Shown one piece after another: positions 19,832-33,724 of a DNA stretch of 64,000 nt. The notes under the pieces were generated by a model that was not told the DNA's origin, did no database searches, and saw only the letters and a list, made by a program, of their open reading frames with translations. Within the stretch, counting starts at the first letter, position 1. Each line of letters starts with the position of its first letter. Origin of the DNA: Maea johnstoni. Taxonomy: Eukaryota; Annelida; Polychaeta; Spionida; Magelonidae. Made by a program: the position numbers and the translations under genes. The stretch lies in contig OZ012694.1 in assembly GCA_963942565.1 (NCBI GenBank), positions 34,857,748 to 34,921,747 of the forward strand, in the 5' to 3' direction.

Positions 19832-20736
19832 TTAGAACAAAAAATTCTTCACATCGAAGATTGTATTATTAAAAAATGTACAGTACCTTTTGACAGCGTA
19901 TTTTCTTAGCCCTCCTCCTCCTCCTCCAACTGTGTCTTAATGTCAGACGGACTGCATGACTCACAAGACCTATGACAACTATTATTGGCGTGAATCTTAT
20001 CCACTCGTCCATACGGCCACCAGGTGCCGTTGGTAATTCTACATAACATTTTCCATGATTCTAATCAAAGCTCTTCCCCACCAAAGGGTCAAATATCTTA
20101 AACTCAGGAATAAGTCGGCATATTATGTCATCAATATGGCATCAATTTACGCACGCCACGACTTCATTTCCAATTGTCTTTTAGCGACACGCTTACCATG
20201 ATATAGGATATAAGTGTACCGTCATCCAGAATCGTGGGTTGCAGAAATACCAAGACAACAGACAAGTTCGAAAAAAACGTGACGGTGTTCTTCTCATCGT
20301 GTGCATGCATAATCAATAGTGCTTAGCTAAAATCTAAGTAATTAATTTATAACTTAGATCATCATCAATATTGAAATAGTAATTTTTGATTATTTCAAGC
20401 GTATTGGTCTTCATTCAAACTCTTTCCCATTTCTCTGTCCTCCTTTTGGCTCTGAACCTGATAGACATATGCCAAACTCATTGCTATCAACTTTTTATCG
20501 TCAAGGATTACACTACCTCTGTAATAAAAAACTTCCTGTCTCTAAGTATGAAGTGTTAGAAGGGATAACTTCGTATGCAATCAAACAGATTAATGTGTTC
20601 TGTAATCATCTCTTGCAGCTATTTGTATCTAAATGATTAATCACTTTTGGCAACACATCCGGTGTTCTAATGAAATTGATTTTTTTATTTTAAAAAATAT
20701 GCTTTAGAAATTGATCATGTATTCCATACTCTATAA
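19832..20736. other. No gene seen
   Basis: AT-rich unique-looking sequence, no supported exon. Confidence 0.35.
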
Positions 20737-21090
20737 TATGGATATGTCAACATAGCCATATTTAGTATACGCCTACTGCTCATTCTCTGCTGTGATTGGT
20801 CTTATCATGGTCACCCACCACCTTACAAAACTGATATTGGGGTGCAATATTACCCCCCAATATTACTAGTTAAATTCATGTGCCTACTTCCCAACTTGAA
20901 CTCTTGAAAGGGAACACAACAGAAGTGAATTGAGACAAGGATCTTAGAAGAGTTTCTGCTTCTTGTAAAAACCTGATTAGGAAGTTACCCTTGCCTGAAT
21001 ACAAATCATATTATCTTTATTGATGACAAAACACAAAACGCAAGCGCCTCGTGCAATATCATTTTTCAGAGTGCAATAAAAATTGCTATA
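20737..21090. mobile_element. Broken copy of the hairpin MITE of 43.4-43.7 kb
   Basis: CGCCTACTGCTCATTCTCTG and ATCATGGTCACCCACCACCT then AACTGATATTGGGGTGCA (20772-20850) match the 43.55-43.69 kb hairpin. CGCAAGCGCCTCGTGCAATA, then CATTTTTCAGAGTGCAATAA (21039-21080) matches the 43.4-43.55 kb hairpin. The two parts are separated by about 190 bp of other sequence. Confidence 0.6.
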
Positions 21091-22740
21091 ACACTCATCA
21101 AAGTGAAATATTTGTAAAATATTTTTCTATGTTTGTACCAAACCTCTCCTTTATCTATCCAGTCAGATACTTTCAACCGCCCGTCGGAGATTTAAGATCT
21201 ATGCGTTTAAAGTTATGTATATATATAACATACATGATAAAGTACAACACATTACTTTTATGGAGAGAATAGTATGCTCCTGCTTTGGTAGTCACACAAA
21301 TACGTTTTTCCGTCCTATATTCTTTCCTCCAGTTCCCCTGATTGCTAGATATAGGTTCAGCTGAGCTATCAAACCGCCCTCCCACTCAGCAAACCTCCCT
21401 TGTTTAGAGCTGTAGACATCACATGCCCCTGTGTGAGAAAGGATGGTCTTGGGAAGGCTGTGGCTTAGAATAGTAGGTCGTAGTTTTTGACCTGATTAGT
21501 TAAGCTAATTCTGCTACAAAAGATACGTACACTCAAGAACATTGTGATGAAGAAATAAACGGAAATGACACGAAGAAATAAGAAATGACGGTAATTAGAA
21601 AAAAGATTTGTTCAGAAAGGTATATTATCAAAAGTGATACGAATTACAATGAAACTCGTTCATGCATTATATACAACTATATCTTCGAATTGATGGCATG
21701 CACATGATTCATCTGAACTTGCTATCAAATAAATCAGGAAAATACCTCGCCCCATATTTTAAGTTGAACCTTCAAAGCACCAAGCCCCCATGTGTTTACC
21801 ACACGTCATAACTATGCAGCTGTTGTAAAATCTACTAGTATCCTTTTCAGATTTATTAGAACTGAATTTACAAAATATTGAATTGCAAATACTACGTACT
21901 AGATCAAAGTGCATGTGTAAATGATCTTATCTGTTGAAAGCGACTTCAAACCGAATCCTCCTCCTAATGGACTTTTGCACATTGCACAAGTTTTGAATAG
22001 CAGACTAATTGCCCCTAAAATAAAAAAGGGACACTCTAACGATAAAATGGGTGTGTATGTCATACGTATCAGAAGGCTAGAAATAGCTATTGTGTGTGTA
22101 AACTTTGGACACTAATCATAGGTACTCCCTTGGGAGTAAACACAACGTCATTAGTAAAATAAAGCATGTTAACCCAGACCAAAACGTTTGAAAAGGTTAA
22201 ACCTTCATATTGTATACTCATAAAGCAAGTTAGATATATAGAACACAAGTCTAAAAAAAAGATTATACACTATTTTGTATGGGACATCCCTCAATGGTAA
22301 TAGAAATATATTGAAATGGCTATGATGATCTCCTCATTTCGCAGGTGCATGGCACTGTCAAGTAACAGCACAATGTAAAGAATAGGTAATAGTGTTTGCT
22401 TTCAAACAATAACACCTGTTCACATCTATCTTTTTAAACATTTATGTAGTATCCAATACTGTTCTAGATAGGTAAAGCGAAATCATGGAAATAACAATCC
22501 TAATAGCTTTATCTCATTCCCAGTAATCTTAGGGGTAGGTTGCTTTTAGATAGAGGGTAGGTAGGTAGAGCACGAATAGTGGCAATAGTAACCAAACATC
22601 TGAATATACCTCTTTGTGTCTCTGCAAAAACATACCCCGAACGATTTGTTTGTTTCACCAGGCTGAAGTAGGTCACTACATAGGTCCTTACATGGATCAG
22701 GTCTATTCCCTTCTCAGTTCTAGGTACCTTTCATTTCCTT
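21091..22740. other. No gene seen
   Basis: No supported exon; several short ORFs without matches or splice partners. Confidence 0.35.
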
Positions 22741-22856
22741 AGGGACCAAAGATAGCCCTCTTTATGCTACGTTTGTATAGCAACCAAACCATCCTACTGG
22801 TTGAGCATAGACTCACACTAGTTCCTCATGCTTGAAGCTTTGTGTCTTACCACCTT
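22741..22856 (+). repeat. Dispersed repeat, copy A
   Basis: ACGTTTGTATAGCAACCAAA through TTGAGCATAGACTC to TGCTTGAAGC and CTTACCACC aligns with 23318-23458. Confidence 0.5.
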
Positions 22857-22921
22857 TTAACAATGACTGTTAAAAATAGGAACTATTGCCAACTTTTCAT
22901 TCTGGAAATCTGCTTTGTCTG

Positions 22922-23026
<105 letters not shown>

Positions 23027-23317
23027 AGAATAACATATTTCGAGACAAACACCTTGCAATTCATTGTAAAAAACAAACTACTATACGCGACAGTTCCTTT
23101 ACAATGAGCCCCGTTTTATTTTCGTTGTTTAACTCTTAACTCTGATTGGTTCAATATTGAGAAATACTCTTTAATCGTCTGATCTTAAATAATTTGCTGA
23201 ATCCTTTAAAAAGCCAATTAAGAATTGTTGTCTTTTACGGTGATTTTTTTTCTTTTGTAGCTTACACTATGACATTCATTGTGTAATTGCATGTCTTTGT
23301 CTAATTGCCAGGATACC

Positions 23318-23458
23318 AAAGACTGCCCTTCATACGCCAATATCATAGACAGCCCATTCAAAAGCCACATTTGTATAGCAACCATACCAGCCTGCTGTTC
23401 AGGTTCAGCATAATCTCGTAGTAAGACCTGGTGCTTGAGGCTATTCGTCTCACCACCA
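23318..23458 (+). repeat. Dispersed repeat, copy B
   Basis: CACATTTGTATAGCAACCAT then TTCAGCATAATCTCG, CTTGAGGCTATTCGTC and CACCACC; partner of 22741-22856. Confidence 0.5.
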
Positions 23459-23552
23459 TGAATACTAGTATTCGCTTTTAAAATCCGTTGATGATAATCA
23501 ACTGGCTTTCATGTACGTGTTCAACTTATTTCAAAGGAGAATTCTTCATATA

Positions 23553-23745
23553 TCAACCCTTACAATGCTGGGGTTACTTTCGTCCTAAGCACAAGGACAT
23601 AAACATTTTCAAAATAATCTAAACCCTGTCATTTTGATATTCATTGGATAGCTCTCGATGAGTACCCATATGCCAGGGTTTCAATAATCTTTTTCAGGCA
23701 TTATTTTGTATTGGCCAAATTAGCCACCAGCAGCGTAAGGGTTAA
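23553..23745 (+). mobile_element. TTAACCCTT-ended MITE, copy 5
   Basis: Starts TCAACCCTTACAATGCTGGG (first T mutated) and ends CACCAGCAGCGTAAGGGTTA. Confidence 0.65.
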
Positions 23746-24027
23746 GCCTCTTTGCATAGCGCTGTGAGAACGGTCAACGATCTTTGACCAGGGCGATCGA
23801 CTGACGGCTATAGTGACAACTGAACAGATACTAGTAGTCATAACAAAGGACAAACAGAACAGCTTAGTTCTAGGAAACGAATTAGTACTAGTTCAAGCCC
23901 ACTGACCTTTGAAGTAATTCGAATTTGGATTTGAAATTCAATCCATTATCACTTTATTGCCATATTGTTTCTAAATCATTACCGGAGTGCCCAGGTAAAA
24001 GCACAAACTAACACCGAGTTACCTATA

Positions 24028-24135
24028 CCTTTCTAGAATGTCCCGAGGCAAATTCGAACACAAGACCTTTTAGCCATTGTGAGAGATTGCAAACAGTTGA
24101 TACATACTGCATCAGACCGCTCAGCTAAAGGGATG
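24028..24135 (-). mobile_element. tRNA-derived SINE fragment
   Basis: The minus strand has TAGCTGAGCGGTCTGATGCA (A box, 24127-24108) and TGTGTTCGAATTTGCC (B box, near 24047-24061), with about 70 bp between them, longer than in a true tRNA. Confidence 0.55.
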
Positions 24136-26374
24136 TCCCAGAAGTTGTTTACCTGATTTGTAATTGTAACACTTTACAAGTAACTAGTGATTCAGAAACT
24201 TAGAACATATTAGCACCAATCATCAGGATGGTATAGTTTTAACATCTGTAAAATTCACGCTGGCTAATATCTCTGCAAGGATTAATGACTGGTTATGGAA
24301 AGTTGACCAGTTTTGGTAGGTCCAACAGGGGCTCACTTTAGAGGGTGTCCACTGAAGTGGAATATCTAAATTTGACTGAGGTATGTTCGAGGTATCTCCT
24401 GTCAGTAAAGACACATTTTTCCTCGTAATCATTACTGCCTTTAATACTGTAGGAACGCTATACACGAGCAGAAAATTCATCAAGATGATTAGTTTTGTAC
24501 AATCAAGAGGGGGGGATATTACCTGCACAATCCTTTCTTACACATGACATTTAGCACAAGTTGGAATGTGTGAGACTAAACTTGTCCCAGCACTACAGGA
24601 GGGCATTATTTTTATATAAAATTTTAACCCTACTCTGCTCATCAACCCTACAATTCAGCGTTATTGCCATTGTCGATTTAAACATAAATATGTTGCATAC
24701 GTTGAAAGGTTTGAAATTTAGAAAAAGCTGTCCAACATGCACAAGCATTTACTTGATGACTGTCACATTTTCACCTGATAGGCAGACATGTTATGAGGCT
24801 CACAGAGGTGTTAGAAGGTTATAGTTACAGAGGTCTCATTTTGAATATTTCCAAAATACAGACCTCTACACCTTGTACAAGATGTTACCTAAGATATAAG
24901 CAACCTTTACCCTATCCATTCCCTTTTACAATATCATTAAGTATGGTGTTTTTAAAATATATTGCGAGTTAAGCTGACGGCACTATTAGCTGTCGTGATT
25001 AATATGACTTAATATGACATGCGATGGTACCGTAGGTACTGTCAAGTTATGTCATAATACAGTGTAAAGCTAAATCGTAAGTAGCCACTGGTGAATGGTG
25101 AAGATATCCAGGTTTTCTGAGGTGATTGAATTCCTATAAAAATACAAATCATAATTCCATAAAAAGAATCAGAATGACACTAAAACGCCTACCTTATCTT
25201 CTATCAAACACATGATGACGTACGTAGTGACGTGTGTAGCATTAACTCTATCATGTTCGAATTAGTTAGACTCATTGGGAAAACTTTTTACAAAAGATGA
25301 CAGGTTTTCGAGAAATATTTGGAGGAATATCGGTCAAGCCATATAAGCCATCACCTCATTTTGAGGTGATATTCACTTGATTTTCACGCAGTACCTATAT
25401 TAAAAGTTATTGATTTCATATGCGACCACTTATTTGACTGTCTGGAGTCCACATGGGCAATTAAACAGTGGTAAATTGATGTAGAAATACAAGGTTATGT
25501 CTGATGAAAATGATTTTAATAAATTGCTTTCAAAAATCACGACAAAGTCAACTACATTTAAGTAGTACGTTTATAGGTATCGCCAATCACACTTTATCTG
25601 CAAGTTATCTGGGACTGATCAAAGCAAGAAATACTTTGATTCGAATTTGCAACATTCTCGGGTAGGAGTGACTTCAAGGCGAAAACGCCATATTGAAATC
25701 TATAAGAAATGTATATTTCTGATTGTTGCTCCTATTGTGATATTAATTTCTAATGTGAAATGATGATTGATAGCAGATTAAGTCGTCTCAATGGATCCGT
25801 GTACAGGGTCAGCTCTGGTTATTTTATGGTCTGGCTATTGGAGTTATGTTGCCCTCTATAGGTGTGTGGAAGGTGTGTGATCTACAGGATGACGTCAGCA
25901 GTCAGGAGATCACCTGAATCTTCTACAGGGCCTCATAACACATACAGGTGTGCATTTCTTATGAACTCTTTTAGAGGTGTAATTAGTAATGAATTTATAG
26001 AATCGTACACTAAAATGTTGAGATACTTGATATGTATAAATGCATATTTATATTTCAGTAACTTAGGGTCCTACGTGTTTGTCACATTAAAAACTAACTA
26101 GATAACTGAAGCGTCTGTATCGGTTTTGGCACCATATGTTAAGCATCCAGACTTTTGTGGTGTATAGTTGTTCGCAGTGACTTACTGAACTGCATTTGTG
26201 TATCACAAATGTGAATTGATACCAAGATTGACGCTAGGTGAGTTGAAAGCAAACAACATCAACGAGATATAAATATGAGAAAAAATCGAGTAGTCAATAA
26301 TTTCTACTTTCCAAAAAAATCTAAAGGCGTATATCGTCCCATTTGAAGTGTGTGCATCAGTGATTCAGTTAACC

Positions 26375-26375
<1 letters not shown>
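24136..26375. other. No gene seen
   Basis: No supported exon and no recognised repeat. Confidence 0.35.
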
Positions 26376-26473
<98 letters not shown>

Positions 26474-26484
26474 CATGTGTGTGT

Positions 26485-26553
<69 letters not shown>

Positions 26554-26566
26554 AACACACACACAC

Positions 26567-26601
<35 letters not shown>

Positions 26602-26629
26602 TATCTCTTTTCCTCTCTCTCTCTATATA

Positions 26630-26713
<84 letters not shown>
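26376..26713. repeat. Compound (TA)n microsatellite with CA/TG/CT islands
   Basis: Four TA blocks are separated by TGTGTG, CACACA and CTCTCT islands. Confidence 0.95.
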
Positions 26714-26720
<7 letters not shown>

Positions 26721-27509
26721 ATGTTTAAGTTTATACATAAGCATTACAAAACACTATTATCAATAGTATCTGTACATCTTATGTAACCTAGATTATATTA
26801 TTGGCTTAGTATCTAGGGTTAACTTTTGACCTATAAAGAGCATGATTAATGTCTTTCTACGTCCATCATAGGTGTAGACTACCCTCGAATAGTTTACATT
26901 AACCCATCACATACTATCAAATCGTCAACAAAGATGCATAACCTAGATGCATGGATAAGTATTAAAATAGCCCAATAATATTCGTTAATATTTGAGCATT
27001 TTTATAAAATGTCTTCAATGGCAAGGGGCTTGCTGTGCCATAATTGATAATGCTCTTATATATTACGAATTGTTGTTTCATATAGCAGTCGTTTTGGCTT
27101 GGGAACTGTTATCGATACTTGTAAGGAAAATTAGAAACAAAATAAAGTAATGAAATGAAAAAAGATATTTGTCATAAATAGAAAATCTTTTTTTTTTACA
27201 TGACAGGTCGTAGCAAAGGAAACCTCACAGGAAACATTTTCGGAATAGATATGTTAATTGATTTGTTATTCAGCCCCAGAGTACACCTTAATCACCTGAC
27301 TGCGGCATACTAAAATAGAAATGCATGTGAAAATATTCAGGGAGGATAGTCACTTGGAATGCTATCGACGATGAAATATAAAAAAAAAACGTGCACTATC
27401 AGCATACACTATACAGCATAAACTAGTAGAGCACGTTGGTAGTGCTTGCAACAAAGGTTTATTTGGTGTTAAATGTTAATGATATGTAACTTGTTTTATA
27501 AGAATGTGT
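26714..27509. other. No gene seen
   Basis: No supported exon; A-rich and T-rich short runs only. Confidence 0.35.
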
Positions 27510-27551
27510 ATTGTGTGTAGTTGTATTGTGTGTAGTTGTATTGTGTGTAGA
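27508..27551 (+). repeat. 15-bp tandem repeat (3 units)
   Basis: The unit TATTGTGTGTAGTTG is repeated three times. Confidence 0.8.
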
Positions 27552-27969
27552 TAACGTATAGGTGTACGAATACCTATCACCAAATCATGATTATCAAAAG
27601 CTAAAGATCATAATCAAGTATCCATAAATGCATCAATACCTTTCTAAATAAACACTTTCAAAGTGTTATTTTCTGTTACTTATTTTATAAAGAATATCTG
27701 TACCTACCTTGAAACAACTATCTTTCTAGTAGAATCCATGCACAAGTATGACGTAATTTCCATAAATGTGTATTTCCCATTTTACATCTAGAAGTTTTTT
27801 GGTGCGTGGCACAATGCAACGAAGAAATGCAGGTCCATTCTCCTTTTAATTGGGAAGCCTTATTCAAAATAATTGCATGAAACATGTCCAGGTACAGTAC
27901 AAATGAGGAACCACGTATATTGCAACTGTTTGATGAGTCCAACAGTTACAGATCCTATTGTCTTGAAAG

Positions 27970-29260
27970 AGTAATAAGGTTAATAAGGGATGCCATCAAC
28001 ATGGTGTGATCGAGTTATCCTTTTGTAATTCTTATTCCCAAGTACTTCATCTTACTATGTTGTATAGCACGTCAATGAAGTTGTGACCAGTAATGCATCC
28101 AAAGTAGATCCACCTTCAGTCCTTGTTTGGACTTCGTTGACTGTTAAAGATGATACAAGAGCATACCATTGGAATAAATTTATCACATCAACCCAGTCAG
28201 TGTACTTTAGACATTGCAAAAGTTAATGCAATTTTAAGATTTACTAATTCATTGCTTAGGAATTCACGTCGCCGGTACAGTATCAGGTTGTAGTCGTTCG
28301 TATGACGACGCCTGGTGATAAGCTTAGCCAATTCAAGTCATGTCAGAATGTATAAAGTGTGAAGGACATCGATGTGAATGTACTCCACAAACCCGGATAT
28401 ACACTTTCGTCTGTGTTTCTACTAAAGACAAATCATACCTATGTGTTCCAGATAGTTAGCTGTTGACACTTCCGTGATCTGCTTCAATGACAAAACTAAC
28501 CCCGTCGCCTATTTTTCCTTGCAACACCGTTGTGCCTACAAACTTCCTTGAGAGTAATGTAGTTTGGAAGTTAAGTCCTTACAGTTCATTGAAGATAGAA
28601 TTGAAGTTTTCAACTGTTGTTGATAAATTCACGACCTCGAAACTAAATGACTGTTTATGATTTCTCTTGATCTTATTCCTCTGCCATTTATACTGTAGGT
28701 AATTAATGCAAAGGTCCATTCCGTCTACGAATCTAACCTTCACTAAAGATGCACATTGTATTCAAAAGATGTAATCGGAAAAATTCCAATAATAACACTC
28801 TAGTGCTTGGTTATATCCCACGATGAAAGGGACCAGTAGGGGCGTTTTAAACCACTCCCTTACCTGTCATAATTCGTTGGTATAAAAACCAAACAGCTGT
28901 TTAAAGTCCACTCCTGCCCTGTGGAATGTGGCAATGTTGTATGTAGCCTTTTGCTTAACTTGGCACGAATAATCGAAGTTTCTCAATGGACTTCTCCTGC
29001 TGTCCTTTCCATGTATCTATCTCAACTAAAAACTACTCCCCCTCACACTGTTCAAGCAAGATGAGCCTTTCTATTTTCGGCATGTAAGCGTCTGAATGAC
29101 TGTTTGATCTAAGGCTTAACAATAACTGTTATCACATTGAACTTTGTGTTGACACAAAGTCACAAAAGGGCAGTGGTAAGTGTATATAGGCATCAATAGG
29201 TTTATCAGATAAAAACCGCATCAAAAGCTTTCGACAAGTCAAAGTCATTATTAATGTTGT
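27970..29260 (-). mobile_element. Strongly decayed LINE reverse transcriptase
   Basis: The minus strand near 29245 reads DFDLSKAFDAVFI, the canonical RT motif A (D-L-S-K-A-F-D-x-V). Near 28055 it reads MKYLGIRITKG, like the L-K-Y-L-G segment after the catalytic YxDD. Between them every frame is broken and no YxDD is visible; the spacing (about 1.2 kb) exceeds the usual, so inserted sequence is likely. Clade not determined. Confidence 0.45.
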
Positions 29261-29645
29261 TAGTGGAGTGGTTAAGTGTCAGTGTGCCGTGCAAAGACAA
29301 ACTAAATTCACTTATCTCTCACTTGATTGAGATTCTGGGTTAGGCGCTGGCGGTGGTTTAGGCTAACGCAAATTAGTTTTACAGCTTACATTGGGTGCAG
29401 ACATCGAGTTGATATAGTGCTCACACTAGGGCAGTTTTTCGAGATCCTTATATGAATGAAAGGATACTCAGATAGTACTATGCGATCTGGTTTCCATTTC
29501 CAAACAGTATTAGTTAAACACTGTTTTACAACAAAACTGTTTACCTTTTTTAAGTCGTTTAATTAACAGATTCGCAACATAAACACAGTTGCATTAACAC
29601 TTCTGCAAACAATAGTGTTAGTACTGTTAGCATAAGTGTGGTGTT
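29261..29645. other. No gene seen
   Basis: TTCTGGGTTAGGCGCTGGCG near 29334 resembles a SINE body fragment but has no boxes. Confidence 0.3.
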
Positions 29646-30001
29646 AATTACAGTTTACGCCCCCCGCAAGGGGCACACCTACCGTGTGCAATAAAAGTTG
29701 GCACCTCCCGGGGAACCCTACGCCAGCGTGGCACCCTGCTCGCCTTATAAAAAATGGGGATGTGTGGATCTGTCTATGGATACCATGCATCTAAAAGATC
29801 CCTTGGTCCTCTTTGGATATGAAGGCTCTTCTCTTTCTCTTCCGCTTTTTCTTCTTTCACATGCTTTGACATTGTTCTTCAACAATGGCAAACAACCACT
29901 TTACGAAAAAAAACTGTATAGCACTAAATAGCCTAATGTGCTGATGTGCCTTTATAAGCCCTCATTCATTCATTCATTCATTCATTCAATTACAGTTTAC
30001 G
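29646..30001 (+). mobile_element. Retroposon (SINE or 5'-truncated LINE) with 14-bp TSD
   Basis: A ~328-bp insert ending in (ATTC)n is flanked by perfect direct repeats AATTACAGTTTACG at 29646-29659 and 29988-30001. A simple-repeat 3' tail plus a 14-bp target-site duplication is the signature of target-primed reverse transcription. The body is GC-richer than its surroundings. No clear A/B boxes, so a truncated LINE tail is as likely as a SINE. Confidence 0.75.
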
Positions 30002-30639
30002 TATACTTAAATATACTTAACACTAACAGGGCAATTGTAGTCAGGTCAAAAATAACTACTTAGACATTAGTCCTGTGAAATTAGCTTTGAAATGGTGTTC
30101 TGGAACACAAAACTATGAATAACTTAACATCTGTTACAGTCTGTGTTAAGATCGGTGTAAGTGTTATGGGGTTTAACAAACATGTTAAGAACTGACTTCA
30201 AGCACTGTGTTTCAATAACACCATTATTAACAAATGCAAATAAGTAGGTCAGTACTCATGTTTTGTGCCACATTAGCAAGCTGTTGTAAACATTTTAACA
30301 ACCCTAAACTTTAAAATAACATGAACAACAAAGTGATGAATCAGGAAAGACATATGTGACTTAGGAAGTACCAAAATTTGCAATTTGTGAAGAATTTTAG
30401 GGGAAATTTGGAAGAAGTCCTTGGGTCATAATGCATAAGATCTGATGTCGATTTTGATGGGTAAACCGACTGGAGAGTAATCACACAAGGTAATGGATCC
30501 CCTGTGGTTGGTCGTATGAGTATACGTTGATAGGTTGTACTCAGAGTGCCTCAGGTCTCGTAAAGGCGTTGGATAGGCATAATGAAACTATCCTCCATAC
30601 ATTAGAGATATGTAATACAGGTAACAAGTACGTGTATTA
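30002..30639. other. No gene seen
   Basis: AT-rich, no supported exon. Confidence 0.35.
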
Positions 30640-31430
30640 AAATAGCCTCAAAAATGAAGCAAGCCTGATAAATGTATTAAAAGAGAAATGGTCTGAAACT
30701 CTAAATGACGACATTACCGACGATACCTTGGTGAAATCTTTTAAATATGCGAAAAAGTTTGCACTTTCTATGTATCAGTTTTATAACCAATATAAACTGA
30801 TACACCGAAGAACTGGAAACAACGAATTGCTTACAAAATGAACATTGTTGACTCAAATGTTTGTTTATATTGTAGGGAACATATAGAAACAATTGAACAC
30901 CTTTAGCTCCAATGTAGTAATGTAAAAAGGCCATAGAAAGATACAACATCGTGGGTAAGAAACATTTACGATCCACATTTTGTGATATCTGATCATGAAA
31001 AAATATTTGGTTGCTCTTCAAATAACCAGATTACTCATTTACTTATTACCAGTGTAAAGGATAGAATTCACCAGAAACGAAAACAGGGTAAAGAAATGAC
31101 AATAGCAAACGTTAAAAGATGTTTATTGAAGAATTTAAGTATTTTGAAAGGAAGGGAAATTATATTAAACAAAACAGACTTGTTTGACGAGAATTGGAAC
31201 ATTTTTATTACAGAACTTAGAGCTGATATTCATACAAGTAATAGTTGGTACACAATATAAAAACAGATTCTTCTGCATTTTTGTGTGAGATCGGTGAAAC
31301 AACCAGAAAATATCACATATATTATATTTATACCTATAACATGTATTATTTGTTACACTGCGAATTGACATGCTATAGAGAATAACATCCTTGTTGCACA
31401 TGTGTGCAATTTGAAATTAAAAGAAAAAAA
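30640..31430 (+). mobile_element. L1/Tx1-like LINE relic, 3' end
   Basis: Broken ORF retains MNIVDSNVCLYCREHIETIE-HL*LQCSNVK, the C-x2-C...H zinc-knuckle-like tail of L1/Tx1 RT ORFs. A clean stretch follows from DHEKIFGCSSNNQITHLLIT through KRCLLKNLSILKGREIILNK to NSWYTI and a stop at about 31258. A poly-A-like run at 31420-31430 probably marks the 3' end. It is a relative of the 44.0-44.4 kb relic (VKSFKYAKKFA versus IKSFRYAKEFS). Confidence 0.65.
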
Positions 31431-31969
31431 AACACTTTTAGTGTGACTTATGTGTTATTATTAATATTTCATTTTACTTATGTTCCATTTGTATTACCAT
31501 TTATTATGAGTATACATAAATTTACATATCGTTTGTATTCAGAGTGAATCGCCTATTTCAAAAATCTCAAATACCATATGTCCTCATTATTCTTACTAGT
31601 GATAGCAAATAGTGAATATAGAATGCATTTCTCATTCAAATGCTCACTACCACTAGCAGACACTGAGTAGTTCAGGGTGTTCGACAACCAATTGTAACAA
31701 TATAATATGTTGGTATTCTCTAGTTTGAGGCATGTCATGGTTGAATGTTTTTATATATCTGATATCTATAACAGGATCTAGGAAATCACTAGTTCGAATG
31801 CAAAAATATAATTTATTAGCAATGAGGACATTCCTGAGGTGTGTACTTCCATCGCCATGTTTGTAATGGTAAAAATGTTTTGCAGTTCCATAAAATTCAA
31901 GAAGTACTAGATCTAGTATGTATGTATATATAAATACATTTTGGAAATATCCAGACACTAGTTCACACA

Positions 31970-31976
<7 letters not shown>
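31431..31976. other. No gene seen
   Basis: AT-rich sequence up to the TA tract carrying the 4.7-kb inverted-repeat element. Confidence 0.35.

Positions 31977-32022
<46 letters not shown>
31977..32022. repeat. (TA)n microsatellite
   Basis: About 45 bp of TA forming the left border of the 4.7-kb inverted-repeat element. Confidence 0.9.
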
Positions 32023-32025
<3 letters not shown>

Positions 32026-33329
32026 CGTGGGCTAGGTAGGGTTACCGTAGCACCCCCCTCAGTACTCTACTACTTGGTTACTGCCTTATAGAACTGGACA
32101 AGCCGCATCTAATGAAGCATGTTAACATTGCATTAACTCATTTGGACTCTGCGTTTTGGGGCATTTTCACCCGAAAATGGCCAAAAACGAGTGATTTTTG
32201 TAATTTCATCATAGAAAATTCATTTTTCGTAACTAAAGCTCCAGATGTTGTGCATATATACTAATGGCCATGAAGATTAACACCAAATATGATTTTTACT
32301 GTCCAAATGACCCCTGGCAAATTTTTCGGCAGTTTTTGACCGGAAATTTACCAAAAAACGGCTATTTTTGCAGTAAATCTTATTTTCTCATCTCAGCCAC
32401 AACCCCAGGGTGCATGTTAACATTGGTTTAGTGTATTCAAAAACTGCCCCTGGATCTGTTGAACACATTGGATAGTGTTCACATGGTAGCAATTCAGTCT
32501 GAGCGTGATTTTATGGGACTTTCATTTCCGCCTACCTCTATATCAGAAATAACCAAATAATAGCTTAAAATGATAAAAAAAAGAATTTTCAAACCAGAAG
32601 TGGCAATTTAATACATGTCTGATAGCTGAAATAGTTTGAATATGGTATAAACATATGGGGTCATGAAAATGGATTGCCCAGTTGTCTGGGACAACCAAAT
32701 TTTAACAATATTTGCTTCACATCAAGTTTTGAGCTTGGAAACAGATTTCTGAATGGAGACCTTACTACTGAAAGGTATTTAACCTATTCATATTAGAATG
32801 TAGTTGCTCTACAATTGATATTAGTCTTAGTGGGATACATATCAATTGTTTTAGGCCAGCTCAATCATATCTGAAAGCTATTCTATGAGGCCAAAAGTCA
32901 GTCAATATCGATAAATGTAATAATGCAATGCTAGGGTATTTCCTAACATGGATAGTAGATCAGAAATGACTATAGTTGGATGAAGTTGTCAGGGTCCAGT
33001 GACTTTTTAACTGAAATTGGCTCAAAAGCCATATTTTGATGTTAGAAGGTGAACCTGAGAAGGTGAACCTGTGTATAATACTAGTATTACACTTCTTGTG
33101 AAGAGATGCTAGTATTCTACAACTTCAACTGTCATTTCTTTAATAATTCTGATCATTTCATATTTGTTATGGGGAGCCCTAGTCATAAAGAGAACATAGG
33201 GCATGCTTGTACTGTAATGAAATGGTAACTCACAAGAAGTAATACACATTGTTGACAGAGAGCATCCAAACCATACTGTCTGATTATCAAATCTGGGCCT
33301 GCCCTGATAGCCGTATGGTATCATATTAG

Positions 33330-33470
33330 TTACGCCCTGTTGGAAAGTGTGATCCAGCCTGATATCCATCCAAAGTCATCCACATCCCACTTGGCTCCAC
33401 CTCGTGGGATCTGGATGACTGAGGGTGGATAGCAGGCCGGACTGCACTTTCCAATAAGGCATAACAAATT
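33330..33470. mobile_element. Small hairpin MITE inside the 4.7-kb element
   Basis: GTTACGCCCTGTTGGAAAGT...CATCCACATCCCA pairs with TGGGATCTGGATGACTGAGG...CACTTTCCAATAAGGCATAAC, giving arms of about 60 bp around a 15-bp loop. The word GGTGGATAtCAGGCCGGAC also appears beside the foldback element at 17475, suggesting a relative there. Confidence 0.6.
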
Positions 33471-33724
33471 TATCACCTGCTCTTTCATGGTAAGAAAAAA
33501 GAACAAATACATCTCATAAAATTTTATAATAACTTTGGAGGGCAGAACGAGGCTGGTGACATCTAGGGGTCATATTGCTGGCCAAGTGGTAATATCGATT
33601 AAAATGGTGGTTCAAGTAGGTAATATTGAGTTCTGCCGTTCAATATTGAAGTGTGAACGGCTCCAGGTCTAACACCTGACCAATCAGCATAGAGAATTAC
33701 AGCAAAGCAGGTGATAAAAGGTAT

